In this document: positions 33,860 to 46,800 of the stretch, in pieces | How the letters are laid out: every line of letters starts with the position of its first letter | Position numbering within the stretch: position 1 is the first letter of the stretch | Source: Ehretia macrophylla | Taxonomy: Eukaryota; Streptophyta; Magnoliopsida; Boraginales; Ehretiaceae | DNA length: 64,000 bases | Assembly: GCA_037974665.1 (NCBI GenBank) | Contig: CM075765.1 | Coordinates: 59,050,247 to 59,114,246, forward strand | Direction of reading: 5' to 3' | The notes under the pieces: model-generated | Databases searched by the model: none | Told to the model about the DNA's origin: nothing | The model's input: only the letters and a program-made list of their open reading frames with translations | Program-made: the position numbers and the translations under genes

Positions 33860-36675
33860 AGGACCAATTGCAAGGATTGTTGAAGAAGGGGTTTGTGCAA
33901 CCGAGTTCTTCACCGTGGGGTGCGCCAGTTCTATTTGTTAAGAAGAAAGATGGAACGTTGAGGCTATGCATTGACTACCGAGGATTGAACCAAGTGACTG
34001 TCAAGAATAAATACCCACTTCCCCTGATTGACGAGTTATTTGATCAACTGCAAGGAGCCAAAGTGTATTCGAAACTCGACTTGAGGCAAGGATATTATCA
34101 GTTGTGGATCAAGAAGGAAGATGTGCCTAAAACAGCTTTCAGGACGAGATATGGGCACTATGAATATGTGGTGATGCCTTTTGGATTAACTAATGCCCCT
34201 GCAGCCTTTATGGATTTGATGCATAGGGTGTTTCAACCCTACTTGGACCAATTTGTAGTGATCTTCATTGATGATATTTTGGTATACTCAAAATCGGAAG
34301 CGGAACATGAGCAACATCTGCGGTTGGTACTGCAGAAACTTCGAGAGCATCAATTGTATGCAAAGTTTAGCAAATGTGAATTTTGGTTGCAGCAGATTGC
34401 ATTTTTGGGGCATATCATATCCCAAGAGGGAATAGCGGTAGATCCAGCAAAGATCGATGCAGTGATGTCTTGGAAGAAGCCGGAAAATGTCACGGAAGTT
34501 CGTAGTTTTCTTGGTCTAGCTGGCTATTATCGGAGGTTCGTGAAGGATTTCTCTAAGATTACAGGACCGCTTACAAAGCTCATTCAAAAGAAAACCAAGT
34601 TCGTGTGGGATGATAAGTGTGAGAACAGCTTCCAAGAGTTGAAGAAGAGATTGACCACCGCACCAGTTCTTGCATTGCCTGAAGGGAGTCAAGGTTTTGT
34701 AATCTATAGTGATTCTTCGAAAGAAGGATTGGGATGTGTATTGATGCAAAATGGAAGAGTTATTGCTTATGCCTCTAGGAAACCAAAACCGTATGAGATG
34801 AATTACCCGACGCATGATTTGGAGTTAGCGGCTATTGTGTTTGCACTCAAGAAATGGAGGCATTATCTGTGGGGTAACAAGTTTGAGGTATTTACCGATC
34901 ATAAGAGCTTGAAATACTTGTTTTCTCAAAAGGAGTTGAATATGAGGCAAAGGCGGTGGATGGAGCTTTTGGATGATTATAACTGCTCAATTAATTATGT
35001 GCCCGGTAAGGCGAACGTAGTTGCAGATGCCTTAAGCAGAAAAGCAAGCATGGCGAAACTGGAAGTCAAGGTGCAGGAGTTGTTGGAGGAAGCGTTTCTA
35101 TGGAAACCACAATTGACTCAGAAGGGGTTACTTTTTGCCACTACCCAAGTCCAGTCGACCTTGTTGTCTGAGTTACGAGAGGCTCAACAGAAGGACCAGC
35201 AATTTCAAAAGATTAAGGAAAGCAATGCAGATTTCAAGTCTCATGATGATGGTGTTTGGAGGTTTAGGAATCGGATTTGTGTTCCTAATGAGCCAGAGCT
35301 GAAAAAGAAGATTCTTGAGGAAGCGCATAATTCTAGATATACTATTCACCCTGGCGGAACAAAGATGTATCGGGATTTGAAGCAACACTATTGGTGGAAT
35401 AACATGAAAAGAGAAATTGCGGAGTTTGTAGCACGGTGTTTGACTTGCCAGAGAATTAAAGCAGAACATCAACGACCCGCAGGTTTACTTCAGCCGTTGG
35501 AGTTTCCCCAATGGAAATGGGACCATATCACTATGGATTTTGTTATGGACCTGCCTAGATCACGAAAGGGTCATAACGCCGTTTGGGTTATAGTGGATAG
35601 ATTGACTAAGTCGGCACACTTTTTACCGATGAACAAGGAGGATAGTCCCGAGGAATTGGGAGATATGTATGTGGCGGAGGTTGTAAGACTGCACGGGATG
35701 CCTGTGAGTATTGTATCAGATAGGGATCCTTGTTTTACTTCTCAATTTTGGAAGAGATTGCAGGAAGCTTTGGGGACGAAATTGAGTTTTAGCACGGCTT
35801 ATCACCCTCAGACGGATGGTCAATCGGAGAGAACTATTCAGATTTTGGAGGATATGCTGAGGGCATGTGTGTTGGACTTCGGGAAAGGTTGGAAGAAATA
35901 TCTATCTCTAGCAGAGTTCGCCTACAACAATAGTTATCAGGCCACGATCGGGATGGCCCCATTTGAGGCGCTGTATGGATGGAAATGTCGATCACCAATT
36001 TACTGGGATGAAGTAGGTGAGGCGAGAACTTTTGACCCGACCCTTTTACCTGAACTGATGAAAACTATTGATAACATCCACCTCATCCGGAAATGGATGC
36101 TTACCACCCAAAGCAGGCAGAAGAGTTATGCAGACCGTCGGAGACGGAGTCTCGAGTTTGAGGTTGGCGACAGGGTGTTCTTGAAGATATCACCCCGGAG
36201 GGGACTGATTAAACATGGCAAGGGTGGAAAGTTGAGCCCAAGATTTGTAGGACCGTTTGAGATAGTTGAGAAGGTTGGCAAGTTGGCGTATCGCCTAGCA
36301 CTACCCCAGAACCTCTCCAATATTCATGACGTCTTTCATGTGTCCATGCTGCGGAAGTATCATCCTGACCCGTCGCATATCTTGGAGCCAGAGCCGTTGC
36401 AGCTTCGGGAAAACTTGTCTTACGAGGAGAAGCCCATTCGGATCCTAGACCAGCAGGATCGGGAGTTGCGCAACAGAACTATACCGATGGTGAAAGTGCT
36501 GTGGGATCATCATGGAGTTCAAGAAGCAACGTGGGAAAGGCGAGACCAGATGGAGCAGCAATATCCAGCATTATTTCAAGGTAATATTGAATTTCGGGAC
36601 GAAATTCTTTTAAGGAGGGGAGGATGTGAGGCCCGACCCCGAATTGCGTGCGATACCTCGTTTTGCATGCCCTAA
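33829..36675 (+). pseudogene. Tekay pol: reverse transcriptase, RNase H, integrase, chromodomain (5'-truncated)
   Basis: A 948-codon open frame that opens on TTG, not ATG, because its true 5' part is deleted. Reverse transcriptase spans about residues 1-240 ([18 protein letters not shown]; catalytic FIDD at 146-149). RNase H spans about 285-405, with acidic residues D295, E332, D357 and D400. Integrase has zinc ligands H500, H507, C537 and C540, and D570, D631 and E667 with 35 residues between the last two. GPF at 808-810 marks the integrase C-terminal GPY/F module, and a chromodomain lies at about 868-916. A one-base deletion near 36575 relative to the outer copy removes the normal stop, so the frame reads through the polypurine tract into the 3' LTR. 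The catalytic residues are intact, but the frame has no start or gag of its own. Confidence 0.93.
36612..36624 (+). other. Polypurine tract of the inner Tekay element
   Basis: AAGGAGGGGAGGA directly abuts the 3' LTR and would prime plus-strand DNA synthesis. The same tract is found, on the opposite strand, at 40182-40194 and 47789-47801. Confidence 0.93.
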
Positions 36676-39600
36676 ACTAGATTTGCGTGCCATGACCTAG
36701 GCTTGAGAATTGTATTTAGTTTGTGTGCCTTGCATTGAATTTCGTGCATTCATATAGGGTTACGTGCGTTTACTTGAAAAACGTGTGTTCATCTCGTAGT
36801 TCGTGTCCCACCTCGAAGTGCGTACCCTAAACCTGGGAAAGCGTGTCTTCACGCTAATCAAGAAAGCATCTTACACGAAGCACTAGGCTATTAAACAATC
36901 CTACAAAATCCACTAACAATATAATAATCCAAATTCCTTTCACTAGAAGACAAAAATGCACCAAAAACAAAACATTCTTTATTTTTTTTTCCATTATTCT
37001 TTTTGCACTTCAAAATACAATTAGAATAATGCTTAAGGTGACACAATTTCAGCCAATTCAATAGCTTTGGCCGACAACTAGGAGCATTGTTTTAGCAATT
37101 GTATATTTTATTCATAATCTTAGTCAAACACTTAGCATAAGCCATTGAAATAATTGCTCAATTCCTCTCAATTTCTCACCATACCCGACCAGCCTTTGCA
37201 TGCCCATCCTAGCAATTTGAAAATAGCATATTGAAGACAAGAATGCAGAATTTGTACTGCCCAAGGACCGACCACAACCTCAAAAAAATTGCAAGGCCTT
37301 CATTTGTTGTCTTTCTTCATTTCTTTTTCGGTTCTCTTTCTCTTCCTCTCATTTCTCTCTTCTCTCGACTTTAGCTGCACATTACCACTTCTATAGCTTC
37401 TCTTCATTATATCATAGTCAGCCAAGCAAGCCACAAGCAAAAGAAATTCGGCCAAGCAACTAGAAGCAAGAAGAACTCATACAAGCTCACAAATCTGTCC
37501 ATTTCGGTCTTAGGTATGCTTTGCTAAGATTTCTTCCATTTCTTTTGGTTACAACCACATGCACACCCTTCTCACTAGCTAACTCAGTTGGGAATTAAAG
37601 GAAAACAAGCTATCTCTCTCGGCCAAAGCAAGAAAGAAGCTTCATTGGTGCATTTTCAAGAACATTCTGCATCTACCTGGTTGTTTTGATAAGGTGAGGG
37701 TTCAAAACTTTTGGAAAACTCTTTAAAACTTCACATGCATGACCATGAATGTGTGTATTTGCTTCTGTGCTTGAGCTATGTGGTCGTTCATGAGTTTAAA
37801 CAACCATGCATGGCAATAACTTGGCTTGAAAATGATACTAGACAAAGTCAAAATTTGAGACTGCTTCTGACCCGTCTGTTCGAGGCAATTTTTGGTTAAG
37901 CAAATGATGTTGAAATTGCGTGAAAATCCCTAGGTGACTAGTTTGGCCAATTTTGAACATTTTTCGCACAAATAAGCAAAGTCAAATTTTGGCTCTAAGG
38001 CCCTCAAAATGGCAAAATCACGTAATATAGCTAAATCTGGAAAGTTTTGAGAAAAAGGAAGCAGTTTGGCAGATTTACTGCCCGTGTGGAACGAGATGAT
38101 TTTGACATAACAAACGACATCCAAAATGCGTGAAAATTTGTGTACTGCTATATTTTTGAGTTGTGGACATTTTTGCCAGAAATAGGCTTAGGCTAAAAAT
38201 GAACCTAAGGACCTCAAAATCATGCAATATCGAAAGATAGGCAAATCTGGACAGTTTTGATCAGTTCCACCATTTTGGCTATAACTAACGATCCAGAACT
38301 CCAATTGATGCAAGGTTTGTTTCTGATTTTAGTTAACTTCTTAAGATTTAATTTGATATATTATTCACTGAATTTGGAGTTCATTTGCCTGCCCAGTTGA
38401 TTGTGAGAAAACAGCTTATTGCAGTTAGGGTTTCAATTGACTATGTGCTTGGGAAAACTTGTTGAACCTCTTTTGTGGTACTAATTGCTTGGAATGGTAG
38501 TATTGAAATATTGTGTGGACTGTATTGAATGTTGAGGATGTTGAATGAGACGATGCATGACTTTGGAATGATGATTGAGTTGATTTAGGGTTTTGATCGC
38601 ACGATTTTGCATGAAAAGCAAACCCTAAAGACTAGGAATTCTTGTTAAGTGTTAACCGGGGGTTATTGTGTGGAAAATGTACGTTGCGTGGGCTGCCCGT
38701 AAAATGTTTTATAGTTCCAAATGGGAGTAGGCCATTGCATGTTGACAAATAAGCTTTTCTTGCACCCAAACCCCTTTGATATCCTCGCCTGTTGCATAAA
38801 CTTATCACTTGATCCCGTGAGCTTCTTAATGTGTTATATGGCCTGTTTTATATGTGTTACATGGCTGCCCGATTAATGTTCATATGACTCTATTTGCCTT
38901 CATGTGAAATTACTTGCCTTATCGTGCTTCGTTTGACTACTTGTCAACATGCGATCTTATAACTGCTCGGAGGCAACCTACTTTGTTGTCCTCCTAATGT
39001 GATATGATAAATGTTATAAATGTGCATTGCATACGAGGTTGCAACCTTTCGTGTGGCGTGGTAGTGTTTCACGCACGCCGGGCGGCATCGGGCTTGCCGG
39101 TGTTACCGTGACTACCATGGTCCAATTCCCTCTCTCGCTTGGCATTTCACCCTCGGAGAGTTGGGTCGTAGGTTTCGGGGTACATCCGGAGTACACCCAT
39201 TTGGGAGTGATAAGTGGATTATTGAAGTTGGCCGCACCAAATAATTCGAAATTGAAATTGAGAGCAAATGCCCACCGTATCCTTGAAATGATTGGTAATT
39301 GTATCCGTTTCTCGATTTGTTTCTTATAACTGCTTACCATATTATTTGTAATATGTGACATGTTTTAAAAAGGGGTTTTCATAAAGTGAACCGGAAAATG
39401 AGTTTCAAAATTTATTTCTCGTTCCCCCTCGCTGAGTTCATAAGGACTCACCCTCTTTTATCATTTCAGGTGAAGAAGAACAGGTACAGGAACATGAGGA
39501 TAATGTACCTAATGATGAACCCCTGGAGTGATTGCCTGTTATTGTTGTTTTGCATGAACGTGATTACTTGTGTATTTTGTGCTGCTTGAAGACCATTTAT

Positions 39601-40171
39601 CTTATGTTGCTTGCTGTTGCTAATGTATAAGACCCCCGTTGTAATTTGGGGTCTAATTTTGATTTGTACTTATTTTAGGTAGACCGCTACTAGACATGAC
39701 ACTACTTTGATCGTTTTGCTTTTACTACCGCTAGTATCTATCGCAGGTTATGATGCTTGGTTAAGGAATAGGTAAATGAACTTATCCAATCTCAACAGGT
39801 ACTCGCTAATAAGCTATGATAAACAGGCATATTTTGAAACTAGAATAAATGGACTAACGAGGCATAGTATTATGCTAGGTTATAAATCAAACGGGACGTC
39901 GAAATAACCAATAGGCAATTCAATTGATGATTAAGTAGTAAATTCTAGTCGGGAATGAACTTGAATTGAAAGTTTTGAGGCTGTTAGAAAATTTAGGTCA
40001 AAACAAATAGCCCAATTACAGCCGTTATGCTGCCGGATTTCTGGAAAAATTTTGAAGTCTAGAATAAAACGTTAAGTGTTAAACCTCCTAAAATGATTAA
40101 GAATGTGAAAGGACTTGAATGTTTAGATCACACCCTAGTCTAACCTTTATAGGCCGGGTTGGGGCGTGACA
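36625..40171 (+). repeat. 3' LTR of the inner Tekay element
   Basis: 3547 bp, same length as the 5' LTR, with only scattered substitutions. No genes. The acidic mini frame (near 39470-39531) and the AGACCCC hairpin (39630-39654) are both preserved. Confidence 0.95.
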
Positions 40172-40176
40172 GGGCC

Positions 40177-40194
40177 TCACATCCTCCCCTCCTT
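40177..40194 (-). other. Last five bases of the outer 3' LTR plus the outer polypurine tract
   Basis: TCACA (40177-40181) completes the LTR interrupted at 29669. TCCTCCCCTCCTT (40182-40194) is the polypurine tract on the minus strand. This placement proves that the inner element sits inside the outer LTR and not beside it. Confidence 0.92.
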
Positions 40195-40221
40195 AAAAGA
40201 ATTTCGTCCCGAAATTCTATA

Positions 40222-41049
40222 TTACCTTTGAAATAAAGCTGGATACTGTTGCTCCATCTGGTCTCGCCTTTCCGACGTTGCTTCTTCAACTCCATGATGA
40301 TCCCACAACACTTTCACCATTGGTATAGATTTGTTGCGCAACTCCCGATCTTGCTGGTCTAGGATCCGAATGGGCTTCTCTTCATAAGACAAGTTCTCCC
40401 GAAGCTGCAACAGCTCTGGCTCCAAGATATGCGATGGATCAGGGTGATACTTCTGTAGCATTGAAACATGAAAGACGTCGTGAATATTGGAGAGATTTTG
40501 GGGTAGTTCTAGGCGATACACCAATTTGCCAACCTTCTCAATTATCTCAAATGGTCCTACAAACCTCGGGCTCAACTTTCCACCCTTGCCGTGTTTAATC
40601 AGTCCCCTCCGAGGTGATATCTTCAAGAATACCTTATCGCCGACCTCAAACTCTAGGCTCCGTCTCCGTCGATCTGCATAACTTTTCTGCCTGCTCTGGG
40701 CGGTAAGCATCCGTTTCCGGATAAGGTGGATATTATCAACAGTCTTCATAAGTTCAGGTAGAAGGGTCGGGTCAAAAGTCTTCGTCTCACCTATTTCATC
40801 CCAGTAAATTGGGGATCGACACTTACATCCATACAATGCCTCAAATGGGGCCATCCTGATAGTGGCCTGATAACTATTATTATATGCGAACTCCGCTAGA
40901 GACAGGTATTTCTCCCAAGCTTTCCCGAAGTCTAAAACACACGCCCTCAGCATATCCTCCAGAATCTGAATAGTTCTCTCAGATTGTCCATCAGTCTGAG
41001 GGTGATAAGCCGTGCTGAAACTCAACTTCGTTCCCAAAGCTTCTTGCAA
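40222..41049 (-). pseudogene. Outer Tekay pol: integrase C-terminal half and chromodomain
   Basis: Open for 275 codons and ending at a natural TAA after QYPALFQR. It covers the last part of the integrase catalytic core ([11 protein letters not shown] with the catalytic Glu), the GPF module ([13 protein letters not shown]) and a chromodomain (about the last 50 residues). Upstream it joins the preceding pol frame across a deletion of about 345 bp that removed the CxxC of the zinc finger and both catalytic Asp residues. The deletion is not a multiple of three, so this part is out of frame with reverse transcriptase. Confidence 0.92.
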
Positions 41050-42895
41050 TCTCTCTCTTCATGCTATTCCACCAATAGTGTTGCTTCAAATCCCGGTACA
41101 TCTTTGTTCCGCCGGGGTGAATAGTGTATCTTGAATTTTGGGCTTCTTCAAGAATCTTCTTTTTCAATTCTGGATCATTAGGAACACAGATCCGATTCCT
41201 AAACCTCCAAATACCATCATCATGAAACTTGAAATATGTGTTGCTTTCTTTAATCTTCTGAAACTGTTGGTCCTTCTGTTGAACCTCTCGTAACTCAGAC
41301 AACAAGGTCGATTGAACTTGTGTAGTGGCAAATAGTAACCCTTTTCGAGTCAATTGTGGTTTCCACAAAAATGCTTCCTCCAACAACTCCAGCACCTTGA
41401 CTTCCAATTTTGCCATGCTCGCTTTCCTACTTAAGGCATCTGCAACTACATTCGCTTTACCGGGCACATAATTGATTGTGTAGTTATAATCATCCAAAAG
41501 CTCCATCCACCGCCTTTGCCTCATGTTCAACTCTTTTTGTGAGAACAAGTATTTCAAGCTCTTGTGATCAGTAAATACCTCGAACTTGTTACCCCACAGA
41601 TAGTGCCTCCACTTCTTGAGTGCAAACACAATAGCTGCTAACTCCAAATCATGCGTCGGGTAGTTCAATTCATACGGCTTTAGTTTCCTAGAAGCATACA
41701 CAATCACTCTACCATTTTGCATCAACACACAACCTAGTCCTTCCTTCGAAGCATCGCTATAGATTACAAAACCTTGACTCCCTTCAGGCAATGCAAGAAC
41801 AGGTCCAGTAATCAATCTTTTCTTCAATTCTTGGAAGTTGTTCTCACATTTGTCATCCCACACGAACTTTGTTTCCTTTTGAGTGAGCTTCGTAAGCGGT
41901 CCTACGATCTTTGAGAAATCCTTCACGTATCTCTGATAATATCCGGCTACACCAAGAAAACTCCGAACCTCTGTAACATTTTCCGGCTTCTTCCAAGACA
42001 TCACCGCTTCTATCTTTGCTGGATCCACTGCTATTCCCTCTTGGGATATGATATGCCCCAAAAATGCAATATGCTGCAACCAAAATTCGCATTTGCTAAA
42101 CTTTGCATACAATTGATGCTCTCGAAGTTTCTGCAGTACCAACTGTAGATGTTGTTCATATTCAACCTCGGATTTTGAGTACCCCAAAATATCATCAATG
42201 AAGATCATTGCAAATTGGTCCAAGTAGGGTTGAAACACCCTGTGCATCAAGTCCATAAAAGCTGTAGGGGCATTAGTTTTCCCAAATGGCATCACCACAT
42301 ACTCATAATGCCCATATCTCGTCCTGAAAGCCGTTTTAGGCACATCCTCCTTTTTGATCCGCAATTGATAGTACCCTTGCCTCAAGTTGAGCTTCGAATA
42401 CACTTTGGCTCCCTGAAGTTGATCAAACAACTCGTCGATCAGTGGAAGTGGGTATTTATTCTTGACAGTCACTTGGTTCAATCCTCGGTAATCGATGCAT
42501 AGCCTTAACGTTCCGTCTTTCTTCTTTACAAATAGGACTGGTGCACCCCATGGAGAAGAACTTGGTTGAACAAACCCCTTCTTCAACTATCCTTGCAATT
42601 GGTCCTTCAATTCTTGTAGCTCGGTCGGTGCCATACGATAGGGAGCTTTAGATATCGGCTGGGTGCCAGGCAGTAATTCTATAATGAACTTGATCTCCCG
42701 ATTTGGGGGTAAACCGGGCAATTCTTCTGGAAACACATCTGCATAGTCTTTGATCACTGACATCTCCTCCAACTTAGCTTTGTCCGACGGCTTGTTGATG
42801 AAGTAAGCTAAGTATCCACTACACCCTTTTCTCAAGGATTTCACTACTTTCGTAGATGAAATGATGGAACTCTCGGTGAAATCTCTTCGACCCAT
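40991..42895 (-). pseudogene. Outer Tekay pol: reverse transcriptase, RNase H and start of integrase
   Basis: Two open stretches, 42895-42587 and 42586-40991, separated by one stop: the inner copy has TTG where this copy has TAG (QLQG-stop-LKKGF). The first part holds the polymerase N-terminus (KDYADVFPEELPGLPPNR). The second has [27 protein letters not shown], the RNase H motifs [23 protein letters not shown] and ADALSRK, and the integrase [17 protein letters not shown]. It then runs into the ~345-bp deletion at MKREIA and ends out of frame. Many residues agree with the inner copy, so they are close relatives. Confidence 0.93.
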
Positions 42896-42955
42896 TACCT
42901 CCAGTATTGGTTGACCAGGTACCTAGAACGTTACAATCTTCGTCCGGCAATCTAG

Positions 42956-43560
42956 TTAGGCATGAAGCTTTGCCAACCAGTCCATCCCTATGATGACCTC
43001 ATAGTCTCGAAAAGGTAATACAATAAGATTGGCTGAGAATTCTCTATCCTTAATTTGGATTTTACATGCTTTACAAGTTGAGCTAGTAACAAGTTTAGAA
43101 CCCATCAGAGTACCAACTTCTACTTCGTAAGGCAAACATACAACTTGTAGTTTCACACGTTGCACACATAAGGGAGTAATAAATGAATGAGTAGTACCCG
43201 GATCAATTAGCACCATAACAGGTTGATTCAGTATGAAGAATGTACCTTCGACAACAGCGGTCTCCTCTGGAAGCTCCTCGCACTCAATAGCATAAGCTCG
43301 AGCCTGAACTCTAGGAACTGAAGTCTTGCCTCTACCAGCTGGTTTAACCTGATTTTGTCCTGCTTGCCATTTAGGGCAATCCTTGATCTGATGCTGATCA
43401 CTGGCACACCGCACACATCGTCCTGACTTCTTCCAGCACTGAGCCTCGGTATGCCCCTTCTTGTCACAGTAGGAACAGTTGACAGACTGAGTAGCAGGTG
43501 AACTACCTGTGGATCCGCGGGTGGAAGAGGCTGATGGTGCTTTAGTCGGGCCACGGTTAT
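42956..43560 (-). pseudogene. Outer Tekay: tandem zinc knuckles and aspartic protease
   Basis: The minus strand encodes two CCHC knuckles back to back, CSYCDKKGHTEAQC and CVRCASDQHQIKDC (C-x2-C-x4-H-x4-C each), which bind RNA in Gag. The aspartic protease follows. Its active-site loop reads VLIDPGTTHSFI, where the family has D-S/T-G, so Ser is replaced by Pro by a single base change and the enzyme should be inactive. The typical protease end, IIGMDWL, is present. A TAA follows LAKLHA at about 42956, and a TAG lies about 14 codons further on, before VPGQPILEV. Confidence 0.88.
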
Positions 43561-43886
43561 TAACTGGTCTATTCTGGCTCTGGCCCTAACTACAACTTTG
43601 GCTCTGGAATTTCCTCTGTTGACCTGGAGGCTGGTACAGTTTCTTGTTCGGCTGACTCACACCGGCTCTATCAAGTTTTTTCTTCTCAACTCAGGAAACA
43701 ACAGCAAAGAGAGTAGAATAGGTATCGAAGTCATGCGAAGCCAATTGGTCCTGAATCTCTGGCCTCAATCCAGTCATAAATTTCCACATCTTCGCCTCAG
43801 GAGTACTGACCATGTATTGAGCATAGCGGGACAGTTGGTCAAAACGAGCCTCGTACTGGGCCACCGTCATGTTACCCTGGTTCAAG
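43561..43886 (-). pseudogene. Outer Tekay gag, middle part
   Basis: Open from the insertion point to a TGA at 43691-43693 (MNQGNMTVAQYEARFDQLSRYA to FDTYSTLFAVVS), then open again to a TAG at 43586-43588 within a Gln-rich stretch, and then on to the zinc knuckles. Gag is cut at 43886/43887 by the LARD-like element; the preceding piece is at 54584-54639. Its first bases overlap in sequence with the gag end at position 1. Confidence 0.88.
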
Positions 43887-46800
43887 TGTCACGCCCCAAC
43901 CCGAACTATAAAGGTTAGACTAGGGTGTGATCTAAACATTCAAGTCCTTTCACGTACTTAATCATTCAAGGAGGTTAGCACTTAACGTTTTATCCTAGAC
44001 TCGAAAATTTTTCAGAAAACTGGCAGCATAACGGCTGTAATTGGGCTATTTGGTTTGACCTAGTTCTCTAAAAGCCTCAAAATTTACCATCTCAAATTCA
44101 TTTCCAACTAAGATTACTATTTACCATCAATTGAATTGCCTATTGATTATTTCGACGTCCCGTTTGATGTATAACCTAGCATGATGCTATGTCTCGTTTG
44201 TTTATTTATCCTCGTTACAAGAGTACCTGTTGATCTTAGTTTAATAGCGAGTACCTATTTAAGATTGGATAAGTTCATTTACTTTGTCCCTAACTAGTAC
44301 GTCATAACCTATGATAGATACTAGCGGTAATAATAGCCAAAAATAATCATAGTAGTGTCTAGCATCAGTCTACTTAATACCAGTACAAACCAAAATTAGA
44401 CCCCAAATTACAACGGGGGCCTTTTACATTAGAGATAACAAGCAACATAAAATAGATAGTCTTCAAGTAGCACAGAGTTCACAAGTAGCCACATTCAAGC
44501 AAAGCAAACAATGACAGGCAATCACTCCAGGGGTTCATCAATAAGCATGTTGTCCTCGGGTATCTGTACTTGTTCTTCTTCACCTGAGATGATAAAAGAG
44601 GGTGAGTCCTTATGAACTCAGCGAGGGGGAACGAGAAATAGGTTTTGAAACTCATTTTCCGGTTCAACTTATGAAAATCCTTTTACAAGCATGAATATAA
44701 TAATAATATAAAGCAAGGGAACAAAAATACCAGTCTTTCCTCCCCGAGGTTCTCTAGGAACCAAGCGAGAGTACTTACAAATAAGTACAGGAACAGGAAT
44801 ACCAGTCTTTCTTCCCCGAGGTTCTCTAGGAACCAAGCGAGAGTACTTATACACATAGTGAAAGGATACAATGAGCTTTTGCTCTCAGATCAGTTTCAGA
44901 ATCAGAAGTTGCGGCTGACTTCAAATAACCCCAAAACACGCCAAATGGGTGTACTCTGGATGTACCCCAAAATCCTACGACCCAACTCTCCGAGGGTGGA
45001 ATGCCAAGCGAGAGAGGGAATTGGACCATGGTAGTCACAGTAGCACCGGCAAGCCCGATGCCGCCCGGCGTATGTGAAACACTACCATGCCATAATGAAA
45101 GGTTGCAACCTTGTATGCAATGCACATTTATAAAATTTGACATATCACATTAGGAGGACAACAAAGTAGGTCGCCTCCGAGCAGTTATAAGATCGCACGT
45201 TGTCAAGTTGTCAAACAAGGCACGATAAGACAAGTAATTTCACTTGAAAGGCATATAGAACCATATGAACATTAAACAGGCAGCCATGTAACACATGCAA
45301 GTCTAGTCATATGACTCATTTCGAAGTCCACGTAATCAAGTGATACGATTATTCAACATGCAACAACATCTACGTGGGTTTGGTTGCAAGAAAAGCTTAT
45401 TTGACAACATGCAATGGTCAAAATCACATTCGAAGTTATAAGACATTTACGGGCAGCCCAGTAAGCATATAATTTCCACAAAATAGCCACATGATCAACA
45501 CTTAACAAGACTACCTAGCCATTAGGGTTTCCATTTCATGCTTAACAGTGTGATTAAACCCTAAGTCAACTCAAAATCATTCTCAAGTCATGCATCATTC
45601 AATTCAAACATCTTCAAGTACTCAAAACAGTCCACACAACATCCCAACACCACAATTCCAAGCAATTAGTACCACAAGAGAGGTTACAACAATTTTCCAA
45701 GCATATAACTAAATGAAACCCTTACTGCAATAGGCTGTTTTCTCACAATCAATAGGATAATCAAACAATCCCCAAATCCAGTGAATAAGATGTAAAATTA
45801 AAGCTTAAGAAGTTAACTAAAATCAGATACAAACCTTGCATCAATTGGAGTTCGGGATCATTAGATATAGCCAAAACAGTGAGATAGCACAAAACTGTCC
45901 AGATTTGCACACATTTCGATAATTGACGTTTTGGAGGTCCTTAGGGTCAGATTCAGCCTTAGTCCATTTCTAACAAAAATTTCCAGAACTGAAAAATCTA
46001 GCAGCACACCAATTTTCATGCATTTTTGACATCACTAACTAAGTAAAATCTGATTCGTTCTACAAGGTCAGTGCATCTGCCAAAACCTGCTTCATTTTTC
46101 CAGATTTCCAGATTTGGACACATTTTAAAGATTTGCCATTTTGAGGACCCTAGAGTCAAAAGTAGCTTAGGCCTATTTCAGGGAAAAATGTTCAGAACTG
46201 TCCAAAATAGTCACCTACCAATTTTCAAGAATTTTCAACATCATTTTCCTAGCCAAAATTACCTCCAAACAGAATGGTCAGAGAGCTGACAACAATTCGA
46301 CTTCACCTAGCATCATTTTCAAGCCAAGATCTTGCCATGCATGGTTGTTTAAGCTTATGAACGAACATATAACTCAAGTACAGCAGAAAATACACACATT
46401 TTTGAGCATGCATGTAGATTTTTGAAGAGTTTTCAAAAGGTTTTAGCCCTCACCTTAACAATCAACCACAACGATGCTCAAAAACCTTGTTGAAGCTCAA
46501 ATCTTCTTTTTTCCTTTGCCTAGCCAAAATCCCAACTAGCTTTTCTCTATTTTCCTAGCTTAGTGATCAATCTCTTAGCACATGCATGAGGTTAGAACAT
46601 GAAGAAAAGAAATGGATGCCAAGAAGCTTACCTAGGCCGAATAGAGTCTTCAATGCACATGCATGTGTGATTTTCACTTCCTAGCTAGCTCGGTTGAGGT
46701 TCTTTGCTTGTGGCTTGCTTGGTTTAGCTATGGTGTGAAGAAGAGAAGCTATGGAGGTAGATAACTCAGCCAAAACCTAAATGGAGAGAGAAAATGAGAG

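Larger units (their letters stand above)
29670..40171 (+). mobile_element. Inner Tekay-type Ty3/gypsy element (10,502 bp), two LTRs, gag/protease deletion
   Basis: Two LTRs of 3547 bp each flank a shortened interior of 3408 bp. The target duplication is GGGCC at 29665-29669 and 40172-40176. The interior holds a primer site, a 5' piece of gag fused by deletion to reverse transcriptase, RNase H, integrase and chromodomain, then a polypurine tract. I counted roughly 22 differences between the LTRs (about 0.6%), so the insertion is recent. It is inserted head-on into the outer LTR of its own family, five bases from that LTR's end. Without the rest of gag and the protease it cannot move by itself. 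Confidence 0.95.

Noticed and set aside
33829-36675. Reading the 948-codon frame as an intact autonomous pol
   Set aside because: It opens on TTG at a deletion junction, lacks gag, protease and the first part of reverse transcriptase, and has lost its native stop.
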